A stretch of 64,000 nucleotides of DNA from Hydrangea macrophylla (GCA_033977485.1 CM066983.1:63908010-63972009); one strand, 5' to 3'; counted from the stretch's first letter, positions 9,047 to 19,722 are shown. Notes: generated by a model from the letters alone, not told the origin. Made by a program: numbers and translations.

Positions 9047-11180
9047 TGTCACGACCCATCCCGCTAATGTGCGGAAACAGGACACGTGGATGCCACAAAG
9101 GCTCAACAACAACTATACCCAGCGGAAAAGAACTTTGAAACAATCTTGAGTATATAAAACTTTGAAAACATTACCCTCCGAGTTGTAAAATCCATATAAA
9201 ATTAAAAACGTAATTATTTTTCAAAACGAATGATTTATATTGAAAGGGGTCCCAAAGGCACCCTAAGAACCAATCAAAACCCTTTTAAAATTTCTGGAAG
9301 GGGTAGTGAAAGATTTCTGGCAGGGGGCATTTCGACCGGTCGAACGACCCCCTTCGACCGGTCGAATGACCCTTTGGCAGAATCCTGCCCAATGTTGCAG
9401 AATTTGCTTAAGGCATCAAACAACCACCACCAATATTCCAAACACACTTACATTAATCCAAACATCACAAGCTATAACAAGCTTTCAAAAACCAAGTTTA
9501 ACTCACCAATCCATGAAAAGAAACAATAGCGGAACAAGCTAAGGCTTGTTTGGCTCGATTCACAAAACTCTAACCACATTCCTTCAAAATCCGAATTTGA
9601 CAATTTAAGTTTACAAAACACGAACTTAAGAATTCAGACGAATTCAAAACTAACTATAAGAAGTTTTCTTACATAATACAACATTTTCCAAAATCCTTCC
9701 AAGGTACTCAATTCAAACAAAACATGATCCTACCTCCAATTCCATTCTTCCAACATTGGGAAGGAAACCAAAACATAAACAAAAGGCGATCCCTGGCATT
9801 CCCCCGGCCTTACCCTTCACGCTTCTCCTTTCTTTCTTTAAACCTACAATGGAGTAAATCTCCATTGCTCAGCTATATGCTGAGTGCACAATTTCTAACA
9901 TATGCATATATGACAAATCATGCTTTAATCTCATCATAACACATAACTATTGGTCTCTAGATAATAAGTGCACATTCACCGATCCAAAGTCTTAAGACTC
10001 AACCATGACCCATGCCCCTTCGACATGTCACGTTAATGCCTTTCTCGGCAAGTGATCGTCATCACTACTAATCCTCCCCATTCTCGAGAGGACGTCTCAT
10101 GGTGAATTAACACAAATTCCCCTTTAACCCACATAGGCACATAAACATGCTCAACTAGCAAATCATCACATATACGTGCTCGCATAAAATTTGACATGCT
10201 TTCTATATTCAAGCGCGTGCATAATTAACGGGCCTAAGATTAACACATGGATTTTGGCCGGATCTCAATTTTGTCGTCGAAATATAAAACATGTATTTCA
10301 CCTATATAACATAGGCTAGAAATTCATACCTCGAGCTAACGTCGTATAACTTTGAGGGAACGACTAGAAGCCCGATTAAACGCCAAATCTCCGATCCTAC
10401 GCGAAACCTACAAGTTTACACGTGTTTTTCCCAAATTCTTAGATTTAGAAATTTATAAAAACTTCGCCAAACGTGGCCTAAAGACTATCAAAATGTAGCC
10501 CTTACCTTGGGGAGTTCATATTTGAAATTTGGTGAAGTTCAGACGGACGGAAGGTCACCAACCGTCGTTGCAAAGCCCGGAGAACTAAATCTCCCTTTCT
10601 CTCTCCTCTTTCAAGATATTTTTAGAAGTTTACAACTGATGAAATTCTCACCCTTGCTATTTATAGACAAACTTTCCAAAAATTAGGTTTACCTCCCCGC
10701 GAGTTCTCAAAACTTCTAATTATTCCTCGAAACGTCTTACATGTCCATTTTATAACTTTACGAGTGAAAACTACAAATTTCAAAAGTTTTTGATTAAGTC
10801 TCGTTTGTCGCTGTAAGCACGTTCCGAAAATTATTTTCTGTGAAATCTCTAGATAACCTACCTTTTAAGCAACGTATCACTCACGTTCTTGCCACAGTGT
10901 TCAAACAATCTAAAATTAGATTGAAACTATCAGAAATTATACTACATAGGTATAATTACTATTCATGAAAACTACCAGATAAGTCAAATAACATTTAAAT
11001 CACATAAATGTCATTTAGCTATGCCAATACAACATGATTTTCCATGTTCTCGTGTCCTCTCTTGACACTTTCCGTTGACCCTTGGCCAACCTCATCCATA
11101 ATTATTAAACCAACATTAATAATTCCATTTAAGACATTCATGCCTTTAATATAAAAAGATTTTCCGGGACGGGTCTGACA
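9047..11180 (-). mobile_element. 5' LTR of the LARD-like element, 2134 bp
   Basis: On the minus strand it starts TGTCAGACCCGTCCCGG and ends GGGATGGGTCGTGACA. It aligns in termini and layout with the plus-strand LTR at 33887-36039. It contains the paired TTCGACCGGTCGAA palindromes (9331-9366) and a CTCAGC-loop-GCTGAG hairpin (about 9869-9886). The sequence right of 11180 is gypsy RT, so the element sits in that pol gene. Confidence 0.9.
9331..9366. repeat. Pair of perfect TTCGACCGGTCGAA palindromes in the LTR
   Basis: Two identical 14-bp palindromes lie at 9331-9344 and 9353-9366, separated by CGACCCCC. The arrangement is shared with the interior of the same element and with the related LTR. 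Confidence 0.92.
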
Positions 11181-12276
11181 GATACATCCTCTAATCAAAC
11201 TAACAACCGATGATATCCTGAATGCAAATCAATTTTTGAGAAGATTTTTTATCCTTGTAACTGGTCGAAAAGATCATCTATTCAAGGAAGTGGATATCTA
11301 TTCTTGATCGTAACCTTGTTCAACTCCCTGCAGTCTATACAGAGTTGAAGTGTTCCGTCCTTCTTCTTCATAAACAGAACTGGTGCTCCCTAAGGTAACA
11401 TACTCAGACGCACAAATCCTAAATCTTTAAGTTCCTAAACTTGTTTCTTCAATACCAACATCTCAGTTTGTGCCATTCTATATGCAGTCTTAGATATCGG
11501 TAAGGTACCAGGTACTAATTCTATATAAAAGTCTATTTTTCTTTGCGGTGGAAGTCCTTTAATATCCTAGAATACATCTTGAAAGTCTGGTATGGTAAAA
11601 ATTTGGTCCATTGCAGGTTCCATACTCGTACTCTCGATTACAGCTATACAACTTGTGAGAGACATGTCGCTCATTGGCTGACATCAAAATTGGATCGTCG
11701 GTCGTCCAGGCTTTGGAAAGACAATTATCTCTAGTATCAAATGAACCTTTAACTTGACTATGAAATAGTACAAGCATACCATCCCGATGTTGTTGTTCAT
11801 CGGCATTAAAGTCTACTTCTCCTGGGATTATAGCATTTACCCGAGTCTGATATGGGGGTCCTTGTATTCCCTGAACTGGGGCTCCATAGTATCCTCTGCG
11901 TGATGTACGGTAATCCTTGCTTAAATGTTCTGGCTTATTATAATTTTGATAGATAGCATCCATCTGGTGGTTACCTCTGGGGGTTGTGCAGAACTTGGCA
12001 ATGTGCCCTGGCTTTCCACAATTAAAATATCCTTCGTTGTTGGTTGGTGGGGCTATTAGCAGTGCCTGAGGTTGTGATCCTCGCTATTGATGTTGCTGGG
12101 GTCAAGGATAACCCTGCTGAGACTTCCTAGCTACGTCCCAGGTACACTTGCTCCCTTAAAAAGTACCCTGAGGTCTCCAACCTAGGTATTTCTTGGTGCT
12201 TGGTTTTGGAAATTTCTCTGTTGTTGAAAATGTCTCGTTGGCTGGGGTCGATTTGTCTGCGGTCACTATACTGGAT
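11181..12276 (-). pseudogene. Ty3/gypsy gag C-terminus, protease and RT N-terminus (decayed)
   Basis: Reading on the minus strand, a CCHC zinc knuckle (CGKPGHIAKFC, near 11990-12025) and a second degenerate knuckle end gag. A protease-like stretch follows near 11740 with the active site changed to DTR. Next is RT, with recognisable [21 protein letters not shown] and [14 protein letters not shown] motifs at 11250-11560. Frameshifts and several stops are present. The RT breaks off just after the GYH motif at 11181, where the LARD inserted. The rest of pol should lie left of the window. Confidence 0.85.
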
Positions 12277-12281
12277 ACGCA
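12277..12281. other. Target-site duplication, left copy (ACGCA)
   Basis: ACGCA here is repeated at 15300-15304, either side of the solo LTR. Confidence 0.9.
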
Positions 12282-13629
12282 TGTAATAACCTGCATTTCC
12301 ATTTAATTTAAAATTCATGTCCATATTTAATTTATGTGTATTGGCATTGGCATATTTAAATTCAATTAGCATGGTCTGCTTTTACTTTAATTCCAGTCAC
12401 TTGTTTGGAATATTAATTTCTTATCTAATTCACATTTAAAGTTTATTGGGGGGCTAAACTGCAATTTTACAAAAGTTAGTAATACCTGTATGGATTTCAA
12501 AATCTGTATTTAAAAAACGGTGGAAAAGTTTACTCTTGATTCAAACTGTATTTTTATAAAACCAGAAAATCAATTCTTACGTTAAAATGGAATTCCTGTA
12601 TTTTTGTGGTGACCACCGCGCCCCGAAAATACCAGTTTATGTTCAAAACTGTCCACGCTGTGTGAACTTCCACAGATTTTGGAAGTGACCGATTTGGACA
12701 TTTGCTTTATTTCCAATTATGGCAAGTGATGATTGCCTTGTGCCTTGTTTGGGAACATACCACTTATATGTGCAAATGTTGTGCCATAAGCTAAATTCCC
12801 AAACACCCTTGCTTTAACCCCTACTAGTCTAATGTTGGCTCTTCAGTTATATGAGAGTGTATATACGTATGTAATTGTGTGTGTATTTCTGCAGCTTTGA
12901 TGAATTGAGAACTAAACTCAATTTGTTGAGTAATGTTCACAGGACTTGGCCCCCAAGTTCCTACTCTTGTGAGTTTATATATACTCCCCTTAGCACTACT
13001 CACACACACACACTTGGTTCTGCACATTTTGGCAAGAAACACTGAGAGTTTAGAGAGAAACTCAGAGAGTTCTTCAAACAATTATATAGAGAGAGAGGAA
13101 GCTTCAAGACTCCATAGCCAAAGCTTGGAGTATTTTATTTTTGTGCTTATCTTTCTCAACAAACACACATCTCCTTATCACAGTGAGTATTTCTAACTCA
13201 CTAAGAATGTTAATTATACTTGTTTGCTATGTATGTGATTGTAATTTAGAATCCTCCATTTCAATTTCGTCCATGGAAGCTTGAGCTTCAAAAAATCAAG
13301 ATTTTCAAACCTTAATCTAAATTCGTTTTTAGAGATGAATATGATAGATTATACATCCTACATGCCATGTTTGAAGTTTTAGAACCCAATTCGTTCATAT
13401 AAGAAAGTATATTAAAAATGAAGTTTTGACATGTTTTAGTTTTTCCTAAAATTAGAGAGCTATGGATCAAATGGTGTTAAATTAATCATAGATTCTTAAT
13501 CCTTGTGAAAAACCAAAGAGAATCATATACTATAAGGCCTAGTAACTCACAGAATAGAAATGGGTCAATTTAGACCCTGTTTTGCTGAAACAGGGTATTC
13601 TCCACGAAGAAGATGAAGCCTCAGCTTCA

Positions 13630-13965
13630 CCTCGCGCCACGATCGCGCGCGCGAGAATCGCGCGAGCGGCCCGCGCGAGCGACCCCTCGCGCGAGCGACC
13701 CGCGCGCGCGAGGTAGGCGTCTCCAGGCAGACGTAAGAGTTTTTATATATAAATGAAAATTTTGGCTGGTCGCGCGAGCGAGGGTCGCGCGAGAACCCCT
13801 TCGCGCGAGCGATCCGCGCGCGCGACCTTGCCTTCCTCAGGCAGACAGAAAAGTTATATTAAAAAAGGAAAATGGGCATATCGCGCGAGCGGCCCGCGCG
13901 AGCGACACTTCGCGCGAGCGGCCCGCGCGCGAGTGTCGCTCGCGCGGGCCGCTCGCGCGAGTTCT
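13630..13965. repeat. CpG-rich array of TCGCGCGAGCG units
   Basis: Many copies of (T)CGCGCGAGCG and CCGCGCGAGCG occur in clusters at 13640-13720, 13770-13830 and 13880-13965. They are separated by short AT-rich spacers that themselves look duplicated. The core TCGCGCGA is a palindrome. GC content here is strikingly higher than anywhere else in the window. Confidence 0.92.
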
Positions 13966-14359
13966 GACAGTTTCTGTTTTTGTCTGTTTTGTGTTTAAGG
14001 TCTGTTTGGTTCAACTTTTTAGTACTGTCAAGGCTCTGTTTGGGAACTTGGTTAATCAGAACTCTATTTGGTTATGTTTGAATGATTAAAACATTGTAGT
14101 ATGACTCATTAATCCCCGTACGCGTGTTGTTCCTTTAATTCAGCATTTTTGTTTAAGTGCATACCATTCATGTGGGTCAGTGGTACATGCATAGGGGTGT
14201 CAGTCTGTGTGGAAAAGAGTAATGGTAGTGTGGAAAGAGTATGAGTTTGTGTTTGTGGATGTGGTTATGGTTGAGTATGAGTTTGTGGTTGTGGTCGTGG
14301 TTGTGGTTGTGGTTGAGCTTGTGGAGAGGGTATCTTTGAAATGCGACGGTGGCAAATAT

Positions 14360-14610
14360 GGACACTCCCTGACGCTCATGGAAGCGTTAAAGTGTGTGAA
14401 GCCGAACTCGGACACTCCCTGGCACCCATGGTAGTGCTAAAGTGTGGCCTACGGACACTCCCTGATAACTCGAGTCTGGATACTGTGCGAGGGGTTGCCC
14501 CGGTATTTGCATGGCGGTTAGGGTATTCAAAGTGTGAGGCATTGGACAGTCCCTGGTACCCCGGACCAAAGTGTGAGGCAAACTGGACACTCCCTGGCGC
14601 CCCGTTGCTA
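14360..14610 (+). repeat. Mid-LTR repeats (GACACTCCCTGGC..AAAGTGTG)
   Basis: Six or so imperfect units contain GGACACTCCCTGG followed by AAAGTGTG, with variable spacing of about 40-60 bp. They occupy the same slot as the unrelated repeats at 650-1040 and 7495-7630. Confidence 0.8.
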
Positions 14611-14933
14611 AAGTGTGGCTATCTGAGTGTTTCAAAGATACCAGGAGTAGGATAGTGGGTTGTTGTGGCTGTCGAGAGAAAAGAGTCGGCAAGATGAGTG
14701 TGGTGCATTGTTCTCATACACGGTCCCATCTGTGTGAATTTACCCTCTTTAAATAATGTTGTGGTTGTTTTTCTAAACGAGCTCTTTAATCATAATTATA
14801 AACTTGTGGATTTAACCTTAAATTGGAAAAAGGTAAATGGGTATGTTTTACATTCAAAGTCATGTTTTTAATGCTCACCAGCTTCTTGAAGCTGACGACG
14901 TTGATGCGTCCTGGACATTCGTGTTCAGGCTTT

Positions 14934-14975
14934 TCAGGTTATAATTAGGAGGAATCATACGACTATGCTAATTGA
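14934..14975 (+). other. Short LTR reading-frame relic ending YDYAN-stop
   Basis: After the LTR hairpin a frame reads GYN, stop, EESYDYAN, stop. The end matches the longer frame at 1248-1430, whose last residues are DYPYAN-stop. The one internal TAG and short length suggest a decayed or shortened copy. Confidence 0.35.
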
Positions 14976-15299
14976 GAATGGCTGCTTCTGGAATAAAGAA
15001 ACTGTTTATTTTATGCTTTAAGTTTATCTGTTTTAAGTTATGAACTGTTTTGTTTTAAGGATGGCTGTAACAGACTCTAAGATATTATTTTATTTTCAAG
15101 GCGGTCTGTGCCTTAGTTGACCCCGGTTCATAAGATGTAATAAGATAGAAAATTTTTGTAAGCCTTGATTGCTTTACTCTGATTATATGTTTTGTTGTTT
15201 GACGTTTGGGACGGAATCGATCCTTCAAACTGTCGCGACCTACGGGTCCATAAAGGAAATTAAACGCTTTCCTTATTTATGCTACGTCGGGGCGTGACA

Positions 15300-15304
15300 A
15301 CGCA
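15300..15304. other. Target-site duplication, right copy (ACGCA)
   Basis: It matches 12277-12281 exactly. The gypsy gag resumes here. Confidence 0.9.
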
Positions 15305-15985
15305 TCCTTCTCCAGACTTACAAGAAGTTTGACCATTCCTTCGAAACTCTGGTTCAGGTGACCAATCATCATATGGTGAAGATGGGGGTTCAGTCCTTAA
15401 TGGAACCGCTTAATCTTCTTCTGTGGTGTATCAATCATATGCTGAGTGAATCGAGACAATCGCTGAAACTGGGTGGTATACTCTCTTAACGTCCAATCTC
15501 CTTGAACTAGACTCATAAAATTTTTCTCCTATTGATCTTTTTCATCTTTCAAAAAGTACTTCTCCAGAAATCTTCCCTTGAACATTTCCTAAGACATCGT
15601 CCTTGTAGCGTTTATCCTAATAGTAGCTCATTCAGCTTCCTACTAATCTACAGCGGCATAGGTAAGCTAGAACGCAGTAAGACGATTCTCCTCTTGTTCA
15701 CTGCATTCTAATGCTTCAAAGATCAATTCCATTTCTCTTATCCACTGTTCAACTTTCTATAGTTCTGTTAACCAGTCAAACTTCTCGGGACGTAAACTAC
15801 GAAAATGTGCCAACAATTTGTCTCCCATTTGTCTCTGCTGAAACGGTAAAACCTGGGGTTGCACGGGTCGCTAGTTGGTAGCATGGTTGTAGGTGTTGCA
15901 TATATGCTCCATCCTCTATATAAAAGCTTCAAAAACTGTAGATGGGTCCATTCCCTCTAGAATAGATGCTAGAATCCAATTCATA
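15305..15985 (-). pseudogene. Ty3/gypsy gag, N-terminal and central part (decayed)
   Basis: On the minus strand this encodes typical plant gypsy gag sequence. An N-terminal MDPSTVFEAF-like stretch lies near 15950, with RPEKFDWLTEL near 15790. WIREMELIFEAL near 15745 and a FLEKYF motif near 15570 follow. At least seven in-frame stops are present. Gag continues after the solo LTR at 12276. The downstream neighbours are protease and RT on the same strand. Confidence 0.8.
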
Positions 15986-16390
15986 CTTGATGATTTGTCA
16001 AAGGACCATGTGTGATAGTACCTATAAGAGACCTATTGATTAGATGAAGTCTTCTCGGAGAAAGGAAATCAAGATAGAGTGATAAATAGCAATAAGAACT
16101 AATAGTTCTACTATCAGCATATAACCACTCAGACATACAATCAATATCAATAGTATTGCTCGTATATATATATCAAAAGATGTACCGCATAGTACACATT
16201 CATCAAACAGTGTACCACATGGGACATAAGCAAAACAGTGCTAAGGTTAACTATCCTAGTGGCATCAAGCTATACAATAAAAGCTATGGTCTAATAGCTA
16301 TCTCTCAAGCTTCCAAAAATCATGTGGACAATATGTCTTGATATAAAACTAACAAAAACTAATTTCCACAAATCCCTGACTCAAAAGTTG

Positions 16391-17280
16391 TCAGCGTTTG
16401 ATCCTACTGGTGGTGACATCCTCCGAATCTACATCCATCTCCTCAAGGGGAGCGTCCTCAACTGGTGTGGCAAGATCTCCGACTATCACTTCGATATTCC
16501 AATCCTCAACTACATCCTCTGCCATCATCGCCTGATTAGCTATGTTGATGGCTATAATAACAAATCCATCAGTTATGTCCAATACCCCTACTAATGCAGC
16601 CTCTCCCATAATAAATCCAATTGGCTGAGTGACCATCTCAGCTATCCATTCTACTGCCATATCAGTCATGGCTGCCATATGTACTATTGGTCCAGCTGGT
16701 AATGCTGGCATAACGGGTATCTGCGGCATAATTATCTCCTCGTTAGGAATGTCCTAATCTACTACCTTCATGATCACGTCTCCCTCTACTGGGTCCTCTG
16801 GCTCAAGCTCCTCGTTGGGAACATACTCTGGCTCCTTCGGGTAATCATCATCGTCATTGTCTGCAGGCTCCTCTTCTGCTGGGTCCTCATCGTCCATCGG
16901 CTCCTCTTCTCCATCGCCGTTAATATCCTTTCAGGATACTCATCCTCTGGCTCTGGGCCCTTCTTACCTTGAATCGGCTCAGGCTCTAGAATTGGTACAA
17001 CAAGTAGCGGTGATGGTGGGGCTACAAATGCTGGTGCTGCTATAGGCTCAAGTGGAACAGGCCCAGCTAAAATCGCTCACAACTCAATCTCGTCCACCTC
17101 CGGCTTACTCTAGATCAACCTAGCGATCTCCTGGTATATTGCTGCTCGAGTCATAACGTAGTGATAAGCATCCATAGTATCTCTGTAGGGTGTGTTGTGC
17201 CTCTAACATAGAGAGAAGTCCACATCCTCTCCTCTAAGTATCGACTGGCTATCTAACGAATGTGGCTCTGGTATATCTTT
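16391..17280 (-). pseudogene. Extra acidic ORF between primer-binding site and gag (decayed)
   Basis: On the minus strand, upstream of gag, a frame of roughly 290 codons can be followed. Its first part holds MDAYHYVMTRAAIYQEIARL and an IEL-LAGPVPLEPI segment. A Pro/Ala-rich stretch follows, then an acidic block (DDEDPAEEEPADNDDDDYP). An open 112-codon segment (16729 down to 16391) rich in Ala, Val, Met and Ile closes it. It is broken by about four stops and one frameshift near 16925. The stops look like C-to-T changes. I recognise no domain. Additional ORFs upstream of gag are known in some plant LTR elements (for example Ogre), but homology to those is not shown. Confidence 0.5.
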
Positions 17281-17496
17281 GGTATGGTTGGCTCCACTAT
17301 ATAGCCATGAGTGACATGTCTGCAAAAAGAATCAACTATAAACAGGTAGAAATCCAGATCCATTCTAATCTGTAAACAAAACTATCTATCGTCAGAAGGA
17401 CGAACTTATCTTAAACTCATATCTTATCTCAGGAAATATTAAAATACTAGGATCAGATGGTGTGGAATCATTAGTGAACGAAAATATCACAATCTA

Positions 17497-17510
17497 GTGC
17501 TCAGATACCA
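17497..17510 (-). other. Primer-binding site of the gypsy element
   Basis: The minus strand reads TGGTATCTGAGCAC, one mismatch from the initiator-Met tRNA complement. It lies eight bases after the end of the LTR at 17519. Confidence 0.85.
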
Positions 17511-17813
17511 AAAAATCCTGTCATGCCCTAGAGCAGCAAAAATAGAGCAAAATAAATTTCCTTTTCGGGTCCATAGAGAATAACAAGTGAAAGTCACTAA
17601 TTATCCACACCACACAATACTAGTCCATAAGATAAATAGGAACAGTAACATAAACAACAAAAATATAATAATAGTGTATCGATTACAAACATCAGAGTGG
17701 TCCTCAAGATCACAATAGGTCTAGAGACAACATATGCCCAAGTACCCGTTAAACTAAAGCAGTTCAACATAATTATAAAGTAATATAAACTATAAATAAC
17801 TATCTTCAAATCT

Positions 17814-17992
17814 TTAGCTAGCGTAAGGATAATCATCAGTGTAACATCCTTCTCCAGCGTAACAGGCATCAGTGGGCCACCCTCTGCATATTCCCCTCTC
17901 AAAAAATAGCCTTCGTCGTAGCCTTCGTCACCTGCAGAATAAGGTGCAGGATAGTCTGAACGGAAAAAGTTCAGACAATAAAGGACGTCAAC
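17814..17992 (-). other. Short acidic Tyr/Gly-rich LTR frame ending DDYPYAS-stop (one frameshift)
   Basis: On the minus strand a frame reads DYPAPYSAGDEGYDEGY and then, after one apparent frameshift near 17870, continues CYTDDYPYAS-stop at 17814. Composition and C-terminus match the frame at 1248-1430. Confidence 0.42.
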
Positions 17993-18219
17993 TTAATAAG
18001 AGCTGAGTGAAAAGAAATTCACAAGGTACCAATTATATAACATAATAACAAGTTATAAAAGTCATACGATATACGTCTACTAAGTAATATCTTATCTTTA
18101 TTACAGCACTGATACTTACCCTTATCGTCTTATTATCCAGAGATCGAAACTTGACAAGACAACCAACATATCTTGAATTAAAGAACATACTCAATCGTTC
18201 ACCTTATATAACATACCAT

Positions 18220-18530
18220 CATTCTGTCCATTGTTCAGTAAGGATATAAACCATTCACTGCATATCATGGACACCATATCAGTCCATCCCTTGCTCGTTA
18301 AGGATATAAACCATCCACAGCATATTAGGGATACGACGCTTTGAACAATAGCATATTAAATATATTGCCACGAATCATCGATGTATACCAGTGATCCCCA
18401 TCCACCGCTCATTAAGGATGTAAACCATCCACCACTTGTTAAGGATATAACATGAATCATCTGGCTATCATAAGATTACATGGTCCTGCTCACTGCTCGT
18501 TAAGGATATAAACCATCCACTGTATGTGAA
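18220..18530 (-). repeat. Mid-LTR repeats (GTTAAGGATATAAACCATCCA)
   Basis: About five units share (C/G)TTAAGGATATAAACCATCCAC with CTGCTC or CATAT spacers, roughly 55-75 bp apart. They occupy the mid-LTR repeat slot. Confidence 0.8.
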
Positions 18531-18847
18531 CACATATCATGACCAGGCGTCCGCCTGCGTACTATTCCCAAAACTTATCAAACCTACTTATGTTACACAC
18601 TAACATTGATACATGACTTCCCACTGTGGCCTGAGTACTCTGATTGAACAGGACGGAAATCGAACTCATAAATGAACCGTATAACGTCTAATGTAAATCA
18701 CGTAAATCTGTTATTATTAATCGTACTTATTTTTGTTGTTACATTATCCCTGATCAATCCAAAATCGCATAACAAAAATTTGAATCGAGAATCGAATGAC
18801 CGACCCCTTTATAAAATAAACAACAGAAACAATCCATGTTTAGCCAA

Positions 18848-19629
18848 TACCAATCGATTGAGATAAGGGTCAATCGATTGAGATAAAATATATAACAATC
18901 GATTGGGAAAACATGTTAATCGATCGGGAAAACATGTTAATCGATCAGGACTCAACGAATATCAATCGATTGGGAATCGATTGGGAAAAGTCCAATCGAT
19001 TGGGACTTAGTCATCTCCAGCAGATCCATAAAACAGACTATATAAACGTCTTAAGGACGTATTTATTACATCTAAACATCCCATAAGCTTGTAAAAACAT
19101 TATTTAGTGAGACCAAGTGAGTAAAAATTCACCTAAGGCTTGTTTGGCTATGTTTGTAGACCTTGGAGCTCAAACTCTCTCTCTCCTCTTCTCTGTCTAC
19201 TCTCTGTCTATCCTTTTCTTTTCTTCTATCTTCTTTCTTTTCTACTTCTTCTCTTTTTCTGCCCAAGGCAGTATGTGTATGTGTGGACGTATATATATAT
19301 ATAAGGATATGTGTATATATATGTAACAGTCTCTTTCTCTCAAACTCAACTGAATTAAATAGACCCATGGCTGAAATAGGCTGGTATATGTAAGAAATTA
19401 GAGTGCCACACGTCCAAAGCTCAAGTAAAGAAGAAAACCTATCTCAGAAGATGCCAATCGATTGGGACATATGGTAATCGATTGGTTACATATATTTGAA
19501 GGCAATCAATTAGGAAAGATGGCAATCAACTGGTATATTGCCATGTAATGAATTCAGGTCGGCAGAAAAGCAATCAATTGGTATAAAAAAGTAGCAATCG
19601 ATTGGGATACAAAGGCAATCGATTGGTAA
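18848..19629. repeat. Two CAATCGATTG blocks flanking the LTR promoter region
   Basis: Block 2 (18848-19008) has about five exact decamers plus AATCGATC variants. Block 1 (19453-19629) has three exact copies plus CAATCAATT and CAATCAACTG forms, which look like CpG decay. The core between them has GA/CT-rich and TA-rich tracts. Confidence 0.88.
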
Positions 19630-19722
19630 CCAAAATTACTAAATGTAAGATAAGGGTTACACAAGGATATAAAACGAATAGCAGGTCTTATATATATATA
19701 TATCAAAATACAGGGTATTGCA

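Larger units (their letters stand above)
2251..11180 (-). mobile_element. Large non-autonomous LTR retrotransposon (LARD-like), nested by other elements
   Basis: A minus-strand element is bounded by a complete 5' LTR (9047-11180) and a truncated 3' LTR (2251-2310). It has a primer-binding site at 9029-9042 and a polypurine tract at 2311-2326. After removing the solo LTR at 6114-8546, the internal region is about 4.3 kb and holds no gag or pol similarity and no reading frame above about 112 codons. This fits a large retrotransposon derivative mobilised in trans. Its polypurine tract and LTR termini match the plus-strand gypsy element ending at 36039, the likely autonomous partner family. It is inserted into the RT of a gypsy element to its right. 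Confidence 0.8.
12282..15299 (+). mobile_element. Solo LTR, 3018 bp, with a GC-rich palindromic array
   Basis: It starts TGTAATAACCTGC, ends CGGGGCGTGACA and is flanked by perfect ACGCA duplications. The internal sequence is absent, so it is a solo LTR sitting in a gypsy gag. It follows the general layout of the other LTRs: TATATATA near 12975, a GTGAGTATTTCTAACTCAC inverted repeat at 13183, a palindrome array (13630-13965), mid-LTR repeats with GACACTCCCTGG (14360-14610), an AGCTTC/GAAGCT hairpin near 14880-14895 and a short frame ending YDYAN-stop at 14975. Confidence 0.95.
17519..19722 (-). mobile_element. LTR shared by two tandem minus-strand gypsy units, 2204 bp
   Basis: On the minus strand it starts TGCAATACCCTG at 19722 and ends GGGCATGACA at 17519. 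A primer-binding site lies on its left and a polypurine tract plus integrase on its right. It therefore acts as 5' LTR for the left unit and 3' LTR for the right unit. It carries two CAATCGATTG blocks (19453-19629 and 18848-19008) around a TATA/GA-rich core and a GTGAATTTTTACTCAC-type inverted repeat. It also has mid-LTR GTTAAGGATATAAACCATCCA repeats and a short acidic frame. Confidence 0.88.

Noticed and set aside
13753..13998. 81-codon frame rich in Arg and Ala
   Set aside because: It is a translation of the CGCGCGAGCG repeat array.
14207..14434. Valine-rich frame
   Set aside because: It comes from a GTGGTTGTG-type simple repeat in the LTR.
16857..17045. Plus-strand Ser-rich 62-codon frame
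   Set aside because: It is the antisense shadow of the acidic Pro/Glu-rich pre-gag frame.
19117..19393. Ser/Leu/Phe-rich frames that look like membrane proteins
   Set aside because: They come from the CT-rich and TA-rich tracts of the LTR promoter region.
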